Assembly: GCF_000319385.1 (NCBI RefSeq)
Contig: NC_019566.1
Coordinates: 633,265-697,264, forward strand
Origin: Candidatus Endolissoclinum faulkneri L2
Lineage (GTDB): Bacteria > Pseudomonadota > Alphaproteobacteria > Thalassobaculales > Thalassobaculaceae
Length of the DNA stretch: 64,000 nt
Direction: 5' to 3'
The notes under the pieces were generated by a model. The model did not search any database and was not told where the DNA came from. It saw nothing but the letters and a program-made list of their open reading frames with translations. The position numbers and the translations under genes are program-made. This document shows positions 52,738 to 62,054 of the stretch, in pieces; position 1 is the first letter of the stretch; every line of letters begins with the position of its first letter.

Positions 52738-53998
52738 TTTAAAAATCTTTAGTAAATAGCTTACTATGTGAATGCTTTTACATTAATACTCAGAGAATGT
52801 TTAAACTGCACTTTCGCTTATCGCATCGATAAGCTAAGTCGTAAAAAATCTTCAAATAAGCATAATTAAATTACCCTTGATGAGCCAAACATCCATTCAA
52901 TATAGTAGTTTTTTCATCTTGTTCTAGACATTTTTTCTCGCTAAAATAGCACCTTAAGTTTGCAATTGTTGTAAAAAATTTAAACAATTACGGGTAAATA
53001 TTTTTTTTTTTATAATTAATTTTCATGCTTTGTTGTATTGATTAGTTATAAATTAGTTTATTGTCTAAATATTTAGGTTTGAGATTATTTTATAGAACTC
53101 TATAGTAAATTTTAGGAATATTAAGAGTTGAAGTATTAATATATGGTGCATAGCTAATATCAAGCTAATTTATGTATTAGAATATTAATCACTAAAATGG
53201 CTTAATCTATTTAAGCCGACAAGAATAAAGCGTCTTCGTCATAGAAGTACGGTTGTATTTTTATTCTAATGGAATATTTTGTTGTAATGCTTGATCTTTA
53301 TCAAAATTTAATTTTCTTTTTTATCTGAGGCATTGTTAGTATTAAACACACGAATTTAAAACAAATTATTAACTTATACTTCTTAGCATAATTCTAGGTA
53401 TAATAAATTGTACAATGATTCAATGGAGGTTTTAAGTGCAATTATACATTAAAGTTATAGAATATTCGGCTTATTTAAGAATAAATTTATTATTTGATTA
53501 ATTATCCTTAATCAATGATTGGGTGATTTTATCTATTTTTGATAAGTTATTATCGCGAATGTAGCCAAATTAATACAATGCTTTTAGATACTAAAATCTA
53601 TTAAATTGAATTGTTCAATAGCTGCGTAAGCCAAGGAATTTCTATTTTATAATGTCTATAAAATACCACATTACTTTATTTATCAATAACCTATAAGATA
53701 TGGTCCTCTGCCTAGGAGAACGTATCTTTAATTTTTATTGCTTTTGTTTTAAAGGTCGAGTTAGCCTAGATTAGGATAGTGTATTTTGAATTTAAGTTTA
53801 GCAAATTGGTTTGTTTATCGATTAAACTTCTTCACTACGAAATCTTAGCTTTTTGTGTTACCTACACGCTATAAATCTTCTTTGTTTTATATTATTATTT
53901 AAAATAACATTCAGCATTTTTAAAAAAATTAAGTGACTTGTTACTCTTTTTTTTCAATATAATGTTATTTTCTTAAATTAGATAATTGGGAGTTTTTC
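52738..53998. other. Divergent spacer sdhC / hisC
   Basis: Must carry the sdh promoter (minus) and the hisC promoter (plus). A compact hairpin GCTTATCG-CAT-CGATAAGC is at 52816-52834, about 80 bases before sdhC. A strong GGAGGT with a GTG start at 53436 opens only 21 codons. A hairpin with outer arms AAGATA/TATCTT followed by T-rich sequence lies at 53695-53728. Confidence 0.55.
52816..52834. promoter_or_regulatory. Hairpin in the sdhCDAB leader
   Basis: GCTTATCG and CGATAAGC flank CAT (8-bp stem, 3-base loop) about 80 bases upstream of sdhC. An operator or a leader-RNA hairpin are possible; no regulator is known from the sequence. Confidence 0.3.
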
Positions 53999-55099
53999 AT
54001 TTCTAGCGTAACCCCAAAAGAAGTTCTTTCAAAACTAGCAGCTCGTAGGCCAATTATTTGTTCCAAAAGTCAGCATCGAATTATCCGGCTAGATCTTAAT
54101 GAAGGTGCACTTGGCCCATCGCCAAAAGCTATAAAAGCTCTGTCTAGCATGTCCTCAAAAATTCATACTTATCCCACTGAATCGACATCGGGACTTGTTG
54201 AAGCAATCGGAGTGCGTTACGGCATTAATGATCCTTCACGAATCGTCCTAGGATGTGGCTCAGATGAACTGATTCGTATGCTAACTCAAGCATATTTAGA
54301 ACCAGGTGACGAAGCAATTCATACTCAATATGGCTTTTTGCAGTTTCCCATAGCTACTAAAATTGCGGGTGGCGTCCCGGTATCAGCTCCAGACAATCAC
54401 TATACCGCAAGCGTAGATGCGATTTTAGAGTGTATTAGTAGTCGTACCAAAATTGTGTTTTTAGCAAATCCTAACAATCCGACAGGTACTTATCTTTCGA
54501 ACAATGAATTAAGACGTCTACGCGTTGAATTACCTTCCCGCGTGTTGCTTGTGTTGGACGCAGCTTATGCTGAATATGTTCAGATGCATGACTACACTGC
54601 TGGGATTGATCTGGTAGAACAGACCGATAATACAGTTATGTTGCGTACTTTCTCTAAGATGTACGCTATGGCAGGACTACGTCTTGGTTGGGCATATTGC
54701 TCAGATGATATCGCTGCTACCCTTTATGCGGTAAAGCCCCCATACAGTGTAAATGCTTTATCATTGCCAGCAGGTGTTGCTGCTGTAAATGATTTAAAAT
54801 TTCAGAAAAAATCATTATCCCACAACGCAATATGGCTACCTTGGCTACAGAATGAATTTAAAAAATTAGGTATGAAACCTTATTCATCTGTTACCAATTT
54901 TTTTATCATTCGTCTGCCTAAACAAGCAAGGGAATATTTAGTTAAACGTGGAATCATAGTACGAAGTATGTCTGACTACGGTAAAAAAGAATTTATTCGC
55001 ATATCCGTTGGACTAGAAGATGATAATCGCGCTGTAATTGCAGCTATGGTTGATTTCTTTAATCAAATAGAAGTGCGAACACAAGATCTTTCATTATAA
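53999..55099 (+). CDS. hisC: Histidinol-phosphate aminotransferase
   Basis: A fold-type I PLP aminotransferase of the HisC family, which makes histidinol phosphate and often also transaminates aromatic precursors. Motifs: RLDLNEGALGPSPKAIKAL near the N terminus, LANPNNPTGTYL, LDAAYAEY, the PLP lysine in TFSKMYAMAGLRLGWAY, and RLPKQAREYLVKRGIIVR near the C terminus. The first ATG (54149) would cut off about 50 residues including the conserved NEGALGPSP region. The frame is open upstream without any ATG, GTG or TTG; GGGAG (53988-53992) stands six bases before an in-frame ATT at 53999, giving 366 residues, the family size. I infer ATT as the start codon. Confidence 0.92.
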   Translation: MSSVTPKEVLSKLAARRPIICSKSQHRIIRLDLNEGALGPSPKAIKALSSMSSKIHTYPTESTSGLVEAIGVRYGINDPSRIVLGCGSDELIRMLTQAYLEPGDEAIHTQYGFLQFPIATKIAGGVPVSAPDNHYTASVDAILECISSRTKIVFLANPNNPTGTYLSNNELRRLRVELPSRVLLVLDAAYAEYVQMHDYTAGIDLVEQTDNTVMLRTFSKMYAMAGLRLGWAYCSDDIAATLYAVKPPYSVNALSLPAGVAAVNDLKFQKKSLSHNAIWLPWLQNEFKKLGMKPYSSVTNFFIIRLPKQAREYLVKRGIIVRSMSDYGKKEFIRISVGLEDDNRAVIAAMVDFFNQIEVRTQDLSL

Positions 55100-56204
55100 A
55101 TTCTTATGTTTTAAAATGTTGGTATTACCAAGATCAATTTTTTAATCTATAAATACACATCCTGTTTAAGGTATTGAATTGTCATTTATTTTGTAATAAG
55201 CATAATAGTAAATTTACCATTTAAAGCTTCTCAAAGTCTATTTCCCTCATAAATTTATTATACTTGGTTGGTACAATTTAGCAAATTACTTTGATATAAA
55301 AACTGACTGCCTTACTGGACTCTAGTAAGGTATGATATGGGTATTTACTAGAAGTAATTTGCGATTTTTACTCACGATATGAATGCATGTAAAATACTAA
55401 CATCAGTACTGACTGAATCTAGTACATGAAGGTAATGTATAAGAAATTTCTTACTAAAAAGAATATCAGATTAGCATTAGTAATAATTTTTTAAGCTAAA
55501 TACTTACTAACTCAATTTACTTTTGTATGCTTAATTTTATTTGATTGTTGTATCTTAGTCAATTTTTATACTAATCGCTATAGTTTTATATACAGGAAAG
55601 GTTAAAATTACTTACAAAATTATTGCTTATTTTGCGCGGAAACTTAGCGGTTTAAAAGAGTAATTAGCGTTCTCGAAAAATACTATTGTGCTAAATAAAA
55701 TTTAGCAGTTTGATTGAAATAAGTAAATATAACACAAAAATTTATTTAAATTGACCATTGCTTTCCGCAAAAAAGCTAAAAATTTATGAAATTTTGCATT
55801 TAATAAACACTTATTATAATCATACAATCATAGATATTTAGCTATTACCTACTTATATACAATACTATACTACACAAAGTTAAAATTGTATGAAAAATTT
55901 CACTAAGCAAGTTATTAATAAAGCTTATTATAACGTTAGTTTTTTATTTGATTAGTCAACATGACAGGTAAAGAAGGTTAATTATTAATAACCGTCGCAA
56001 GAGACACAGATATGCAAATCTTGATCCCCTAAAATACTTTACAATTATACAATTAATAGTGCTTTTCAGTGTTAGCGAAGCAAAGCTGATAGCCTAACGC
56101 TTGATAGAATATAGGACTTACAAACTCTAAATATAGTAAGAGCAAATGTTAAAAGATAATAATAAACAAGCTAATGGACATTTTTACTTCTTTTATGTAC
56201 AAGC
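55100..56204. other. 1.1-kb convergent spacer hisC / argC
   Basis: No gene recognised. CCTTACT/AGTAAGG (about 55311-55332) forms a small hairpin some 210 bases after hisC. The prephenate dehydrogenase gene that often follows hisC is not present. Confidence 0.6.
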
Positions 56205-57161
56205 TTAGATCACGATACTGGTGTTTTCTGGCATTCCAAGTAGTAAATTCATGTTTTGTATAGCAGCTCCGGAGGAGCCTTTGCCAAGATTATCTAGACG
56301 CGCGGTAATGACGGTGCGTCTAGTATTATCATCGGATAATACAAATATTTCCATCATATTAGTGCCGTTTAGCGCTTGTGGATTTAGCTCTTGCAAATTT
56401 TCTGTCTCATTAAATGAGGCGACTCGTACAAAGCAACTATTGCTATAATGTGCTAATAAGATTTCATGAAGCGATCGTGCAGTAGGTTTTCCATCTATCT
56501 GCCACAAAACTAGCGGTACGTTAACTAGCATACCCTGTGCGTAATTGGCAACTGACGGCTGAAAAATTGGCGGATGAACTAGACCAAGTTGGCAAGTAAT
56601 TTCTGCCAAGTGCTTGTGATTTAGGCTTAAACCGTATTGCCAGAATGGGTCAGGCTTATAGTTTTCTGCATCTTCTGATTCGTATCGAGCGATAAGAGAT
56701 TTACCTCCTCCACTATAGCCGGATATAGCATTAATTGTAAAAGGGTAGTCAACTGGTAATAAGCCAGCTTTTATTAATGGTGCAAGTATGCCTATGACCC
56801 CTGTGGCATAGCATCCAGGATTAGAAATACGTTTTGCGCTCATTATAGCTTCACGCTGACCTGCCTTAAACTCCGCAAAACCGTAGACCCAACGGTCATC
56901 TGTCCTATGTGCTGTAGAAGCATCAATTAACTTAGTATTTGATTTTTCGGCAATTGATGCTGCTTGTTTGGCAATTTCATCCGGTAAACATAGAAAAGCA
57001 ACATCGGACGCATATAGCGCGTCACGCCGATACTTAAGATCTTTACGCTGCTGATCGTCCAAAGATATAAGTTCTATATCACGACGAGTAAGCAATCGCT
57101 CACGAATTAGCATACCAGTTGTACCAGTATTGCCATCGATAAATATCTGTGGAATGCTCAT
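56205..57161 (-). CDS. argC: N-acetyl-gamma-glutamyl-phosphate reductase
   Basis: ArgC reduces N-acetylglutamyl phosphate to the semialdehyde with NADPH, the third step of arginine synthesis. The 318-residue product is the shorter type 2 form: NAD(P)-binding FIDGNTGTTGMLIRERL, FLCLPDEIAKQ, the catalytic cysteine in ISNPGCYATGVIG, SGYSGGGKSLI, HKHLAEI, and the closing GKGSSGAAIQNMNLLLG. A TTG at 57173 is in frame; ATG 57161 (MSIPQIFIDGN) is preferred. The frequent alphaproteobacterial upstream neighbours rplM-rpsI are not here. Confidence 0.96.
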   Translation of the reverse strand: MSIPQIFIDGNTGTTGMLIRERLLTRRDIELISLDDQQRKDLKYRRDALYASDVAFLCLPDEIAKQAASIAEKSNTKLIDASTAHRTDDRWVYGFAEFKAGQREAIMSAKRISNPGCYATGVIGILAPLIKAGLLPVDYPFTINAISGYSGGGKSLIARYESEDAENYKPDPFWQYGLSLNHKHLAEITCQLGLVHPPIFQPSVANYAQGMLVNVPLVLWQIDGKPTARSLHEILLAHYSNSCFVRVASFNETENLQELNPQALNGTNMMEIFVLSDDNTRRTVITARLDNLGKGSSGAAIQNMNLLLGMPENTSIVI

Positions 57162-57562
57162 AACCAAATCCAATTAAAAAATAATTGAATATTAACTTGC
57201 TTTTCAATTAATGCATCAATAATGTTGTTATCTGTCAAATTAGTTAACTGTAAATTACATAAGTAAAAATTTTTATCCTAGCTAGGTAGAAATAACGACT
57301 AATTATGCAGCTTGCGTATTCTCCACAAGCCATTTAGACAAGTATAATGAAAAATAATTCCATTAGCATTTAATATAAAATGCTAAGCTTGCATAACAAG
57401 CGAGAATATTTTTGCCAAAAGTATAGTTTATATCATTGTGTCAAGAGTCAAAATTGAATTTGTATTCGTAGCTAAATTACAAATATTAATAGTTGATATT
57501 AGTGATAAATGTAATATTCTTAGGTAATTTATTTTGAATTTGTTCATTAGCTAAAGCGGTTG

Positions 57563-57590
57563 GTTATTATTTAATTAATTAAATAATAAC
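57563..57590. repeat. 28-bp perfect palindrome
   Basis: The arm GTTATTATTTAATT is followed by its exact complement. It consists almost only of A and T. It lies 400 bases upstream of argC and 500 beyond the SDR gene. Confidence 0.65.
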
Positions 57591-58004
57591 TGGCTTTTAG
57601 TCAGCTGTATTAAATAACAAATGATCGTATATTGCTTATATGTTTTTAACTTGATATGTTTAGTTTCTTTAAGGACTCTTTCCAAGGTAAAACATAATAA
57701 AAATTACTTTTGCCAGCTCGCTATAGAATAATTTGATTCAGTTTGATCTGGTTTATGAATAAAAGTTTTTGACTATAGGATATATTTATTGCCAATAACT
57801 AATTAAAATTAGCTATTCTATTACTTAATATAACTAAATAAGCAAGAAAATTGCTAAAAATATTTACCGTACAATACATACTACCTTGTAAATAAGCTAA
57901 CGAGTTAATTATAAAACTATTATGTCATTAACTAGCTATGTGAAATAGATTCTTGATCCAAAGACAAAATCTATAAAACTATGTTCATTAATATTATTGA
58001 TCAT

Positions 58005-58037
58005 TGCAAAAACTTAGCACCTACATAGGTGCCTAAC
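58005..58037 (-). terminator. Intrinsic terminator of the SDR gene
   Basis: On the minus strand, about 60 bases after the SDR stop codon, TTAGGCACCTA-TG-TAGGTGCTAA forms a GC-containing hairpin with one bulge and is followed by GTTTTTGC. It is the best classic rho-independent terminator in the window. Confidence 0.7.
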
Positions 58038-58095
58038 GTCACGCTTATTGTTGGTTAAAAATCATTAAGTAAAAGTTGTTATTCTAAGTAACTGA

Positions 58096-58860
58096 TTATT
58101 TTAGCCCACGAACTATATTGAACGGTGAGAAAGCCTGAGCTCCCGCCATAATCTCAATCCTATTTACGTTGATATTGCGTGGACGGGAAGCTGTCCAAAA
58201 TACTGCATCTGCAATATCATTAGGCTTGATGGAATCAACATTTTTATAGATGGCCGCTGCCTTTTTTTTATCGCCCTTGAATCGCACTTCAGAAAACTCT
58301 GTTTCTGCTAAACCAGGCTCTATATCAGTAACATGAATGTTTTTGCTAACCAGATCGGCGCGTAAATTTAGAGAAAACTGGCGAACAAAGGCCTTGGTAG
58401 CACCATAAACATTACTGCCCGGATATGGCCAATATCCAGCAATCGAACCAATATTTATCACATGCCCCGTACCATTTTTTACCATTTGAGGTAATATAGT
58501 GCGGGTACAATACAGAAGACCCTTGATATTAGTATCAACCATAAGTTCCCAATCGTCAATATAAACTTCATCGGCATCCATCATTCCGAGAGCTAAGCCG
58601 GCATTATTGACTAAAACGTTAACCGGATTAAATGAATCTGGTAAATCTCGAACCGCTTTCTCTACCGCATTACGATCACGCACATCTAGAACGATACTAT
58701 GGCATGGGTTTAATAAATTTTGCTTTAATGCATTTAAGCGCTGACTTCGCCTACCTGAGATAACTGTATGCCAACCTTCTGCATCAAAGCGTTGAGCAAT
58801 TGCCTTGCCAAATCCACTAGTTGCTCCCGTTATAAATACTTTATTCGCTTTACAAATCAT
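58096..58860 (-). CDS. Short-chain dehydrogenase/reductase (YdfG-like)
   Basis: A 254-residue classical SDR: NADP-binding ITGATSGFGKAIAQRF, VLVNNAGLALG, catalytic serine in NIGSIAGYWPYPGSNVYGATKAFV with the YxxxK pair, and the DIEPGLAETEFSEVRFKGD segment typical of YdfG-type 3-hydroxy acid (L-allo-threonine/serine) dehydrogenases. YdfG enzymes oxidise serine and threonine and may reduce malonic semialdehyde; the true substrate here cannot be told. GGATACAAAT precedes the ATG. It is monocistronic with its own terminator. Confidence 0.9.
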   Translation of the reverse strand: MICKANKVFITGATSGFGKAIAQRFDAEGWHTVISGRRSQRLNALKQNLLNPCHSIVLDVRDRNAVEKAVRDLPDSFNPVNVLVNNAGLALGMMDADEVYIDDWELMVDTNIKGLLYCTRTILPQMVKNGTGHVINIGSIAGYWPYPGSNVYGATKAFVRQFSLNLRADLVSKNIHVTDIEPGLAETEFSEVRFKGDKKKAAAIYKNVDSIKPNDIADAVFWTASRPRNINVNRIEIMAGAQAFSPFNIVRGLK

Positions 58861-60567
58861 ATTTGTATCCTTAACTAATTATGCTTTCGCGTATTTGTAT
58901 TAATCTAATTTAAAAAAACCAGCAAAGTTTTTAGTTAGGCGTTGTTAAAAACAGTTTATTAGTTAGCAATTTATTATTCATAACGCAGAAGCATGTTTAC
59001 GACGAATACCTTATGGTAATTTGTTAATCTATTTAAAAGATAATCACATAGATCTCTCATAAGAAAAGCAAGCAAGCTCTTAGAGAGCTATCTTTTTTTT
59101 ACATATCATTATAGGCTATTTTAATTTAACTGAATTAGCTTTTCTTAAGTATTATCCATAAATGATACGGTTATAGTCTCTATAATATTATTTTTCTACT
59201 ATGTCGATATTTCATATAATTTATTTATTATTGTAATAATAATTATTACTGGATCGATGAAAATTACTTGCAGTAAATGTATTCTACTAAATATAGCTTT
59301 AAATCGTCTAGTAATCTAAAATTATCCTGTTTTTTACGATCTATGACTAAATTTCAAAGCAATATCTGATATAAACGATTGCCTATACCAAATAATACGT
59401 CAAATTTTTAATAAATTAAGTAATTTCTCTGATATTAATTATACTTAAACCATTAGAATAATGTAAACCTAAAATATAAAAGTAATATTCCTTCAAGTAT
59501 AAATATACTTTTATAATAATTAAAATATAAGATTTATTAATTATTACACAGAAACAATCTTCTTCTATTTACCGTATTAATGTTATTATTAATCTTAATT
59601 ACTATTAAAATAAAGGTTATTCTATTATATCTACACAAAAATTTATATTTTGTATACCACACTAACTATCTAGAGTAAAATATTAAGGATTATAATAATA
59701 ATTGACTATATCTTATGATTATTGTTTCAATTAATTTTTAATTGTTAATATTTTTTACTAAGTTAATTTTTGTTACAATACATATAATTTTAATTATTAC
59801 TGTTAATTTAATTCGATTGTCATTTTTTATTAATTATCGAATTAAATATCCGAGCTAATTATTGCTCGTTAGATTTTTAAAGTGTATTTTCGATTTTATA
59901 CTTTTGAGTTAGATTTTAACTTTTTATATAAAATAAAAATCATTTTAATTTTCTTAAAAAGCAAAATTAGCTTTTGATAACTAAAATGACGGTAATTATA
60001 AGCTATCGACTACTAATCAAGATATTATTTCATACATATCATTTGTTTTTTTTAATGAGTATTGGGCGAATGTTAAAATATTCGTATTAATAGAGGAATT
60101 TATTAATTCCACAATGCGGAAATTGCCTTTTACTAATTTTAAGCTTAATTGCTATAAGAAATTTGCTAATATATACTATTAATAAAATATTTGATTTTCA
60201 TTATTTTCATAAGAGGAACTAATGCCTAGAAAGCAACTAAATAAAAATCGTTTGATATCTATAAACACGCTTATGAAGTTAGATTTTTATGTTAAAAATT
60301 ATTACAATATTTAGATCGCTTTGTAATATAAGAGGCATGGAAATACTTAATAAGTAAAAATTAAATATTAAGTTAATTAGCTAAATTAATTCAAGGATGT
60401 TAGATATAATATAGAGTAATACATTTTATTGTATTCTGGCTAATTTTAAGTTAGTAATTTTAATTAATAAAATAGTAAGTAAATTTCAAAATAATTATAT
60501 TAGTTATGACAGATATATAATATATCTGTCATTGAAGTTATATGTGTTATTTTTATTAAGATAATTC
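58861..60567. other. 1.7-kb spacer mlaC / SDR gene
   Basis: No established gene. A 30-codon plus-strand frame at 60222-60314 begins four bases after AAGAGGAA and could be a remnant gene start, but has no recognisable relative. A palindrome at 60506-60532 is next to the mlaC stop codon. Confidence 0.55.
60506..60532 (-). terminator. 27-nt palindrome downstream of mlaC
   Basis: ATGACAGATATAT and ATATATCTGTCAT flank a single base. It begins about 35 bases after the mlaC stop codon on the same strand and is well placed as a terminator or 3'-end stabiliser, though a T run is lacking. Confidence 0.5.
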
Positions 60568-61161
60568 TCATCTTGTTATTTGGCGATTTAGTGCGGTCAC
60601 TAACGCTTGAATATTACCTGCATTGTTTTGGATTAACGAAGTATATTCTTGGCGTTGAGTAACGCTCATGCTAACGCCTTCAACAATAACATCAACAATC
60701 TTGAAAGTAGAATTGGATTCAGTTACTAGCCATTCCAAATGAAATCCTTCACTGTTGTTCGGTAAAACAATCCGACTGGAAACAACATCGAACCGACCAT
60801 TTTTACGAGTACCATCGATCACTAGTCTCTGACCGAAGTATTCGTCAAATTGACGAGCGTATGTATAAACAATATTTTTGGTAAAAACTTTAAGATAAGC
60901 TTCGCGCTCGGCTTGAGTGGCGGTTTGCCAATATTTTCCTAACAAAAACTGTCCAATTACAGGTATGTCAAAATACTTCTGCACAAGCTGATCAAATTTC
61001 TCGCGACGCTCGTTTTCGCTTACGCTGGAATAAGACATCAGAGTAATTGCTTTATCAGCAAATTCATCAACCAGAGAGCTTGCATCAGATGCAGCCTTAG
61101 CTAGGGAAGCTGAGCAAAAAATGCAAAAAAATAAGACAAATAATCGAATGATTTGGCTCAT
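60568..61161 (-). CDS. mlaC: Mla lipid-transport protein MlaC (Ttg2D)
   Basis: MlaC is the periplasmic shuttle that carries phospholipid between the outer-membrane MlaA complex and the inner-membrane MlaFEDB transporter, keeping the outer leaflet free of phospholipid. The 197-residue product has a cleavable signal peptide (about residues 1-23, ending near LAKA), then the MlaC/Ttg2 fold with FDQLVQKYFDIPVIGQFLLGKYW, AYLKVFTKNIVYTYARQF and IVDVIVEGVSMSVTQRQEY. Length is normal. mlaA lies 188 bases upstream on the same strand. Other mla genes are not in the window. Confidence 0.94.
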   Translation of the reverse strand: MSQIIRLFVLFFCIFCSASLAKAASDASSLVDEFADKAITLMSYSSVSENERREKFDQLVQKYFDIPVIGQFLLGKYWQTATQAEREAYLKVFTKNIVYTYARQFDEYFGQRLVIDGTRKNGRFDVVSSRIVLPNNSEGFHLEWLVTESNSTFKIVDVIVEGVSMSVTQRQEYTSLIQNNAGNIQALVTALNRQITR

Positions 61162-61349
61162 TTACTAATCGTTACCGTTGTAAATTATAAAAAGATATAT
61201 TGTCTATAATGATTTGTTATAATACAAGATAAATTTTATGTAATAGAGCTTAATTATTAATTTTATCATTCTCATTATAGTATAATTAATTAATCATTAA
61301 GACTGATGAATTTTCTTAAAATTGAAGATTTATAAAATATCTTTTTTTT

Positions 61350-62054
61350 CTAAAAAGAGGAAGGGTTATTTTTTATTAAAAAATTACGACGCTGTTTGTA
61401 TATAGTACGAACTCTAGCATAGTAATCTATCGAAGTATCTTTAATGTTTTTTATCTGTTGATAATTGCGAGCACGAAAATCAATGGCTTCGCCAACATGC
61501 CGTGCAACTTGAAATCGAATTTGCTTGCCATCATAAATTCTAATATGCTTAGTTGGGTCCATGAAATAGTCAGCTAATAAACCACTTGTATCACGCAGAT
61601 TTGATGGTCCAAGAAGAGGCAGAACTAGATATGGACCATCGTATACACCCCAAACTGCTAAGGTTTGACCGAAATCTTCTGGCCTACGCTTTAGACCAAG
61701 GCCAGTAGCATTATCTACTAGACCAAACATTGGAGCATTAGCGACGAAACGAGCTGTGTTATGTTTTAAACCCTTAAAATCTCCTTGCAGAGCACTGTTT
61801 ACAATATATACAGGAGAACTTAACCAGTCGAGAAAATTGTAAACAACCTCGCGTATTGGCGCAGGAATTACTTTCTTATATGCATATGCCGTTGGCTGCA
61901 AAAGCACGGTATCGATAACATCGTTTACAGAGAATACTAACCGATTGACCGGCTCAATTGGATCGTCAGCAAACTGGTCATTCAAGCCTTCTTGAGATAC
62001 ACAGCTGGAAAGTAAAATTAATACCAATGCTTTTCCTATATTCAATCGCAGCAT
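61350..62054 (-). CDS. mlaA: Outer-membrane lipoprotein MlaA (VacJ)
   Basis: MlaA is the outer-membrane channel that extracts misplaced phospholipid and hands it to MlaC. Conserved parts: DPIEPVNRLVFSVNDVIDTVLLQPTAYAY (family signature, read as DPIEPVNR and FSVNDVID), NFLDWLSSPVYIVNSALQGDFK, FGQTLAVWGVYDGPYLVLPLLGPSNLRDT. The frame begins with ATG 62108; ATG codons at 62063 and 62054 give a normal lipoprotein signal, with LILLSSC placing the lipidated cysteine at residue 18 from 62054. GGAAAGAG sits about nine bases before 62054, so I prefer it. It is paired with mlaC. Confidence 0.93.
   Translation of the reverse strand: MLRLNIGKALVLILLSSCVSQEGLNDQFADDPIEPVNRLVFSVNDVIDTVLLQPTAYAYKKVIPAPIREVVYNFLDWLSSPVYIVNSALQGDFKGLKHNTARFVANAPMFGLVDNATGLGLKRRPEDFGQTLAVWGVYDGPYLVLPLLGPSNLRDTSGLLADYFMDPTKHIRIYDGKQIRFQVARHVGEAIDFRARNYQQIKNIKDTSIDYYARVRTIYKQRRNFLIKNNPSSF

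Larger units (their letters stand above)
57162..58095. other. Spacer SDR gene / argC
   Basis: No gene recognised. It contains a 28-bp perfect palindrome (57563-57590) and the terminator of the short-chain dehydrogenase gene (58005-58037). Confidence 0.6.
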
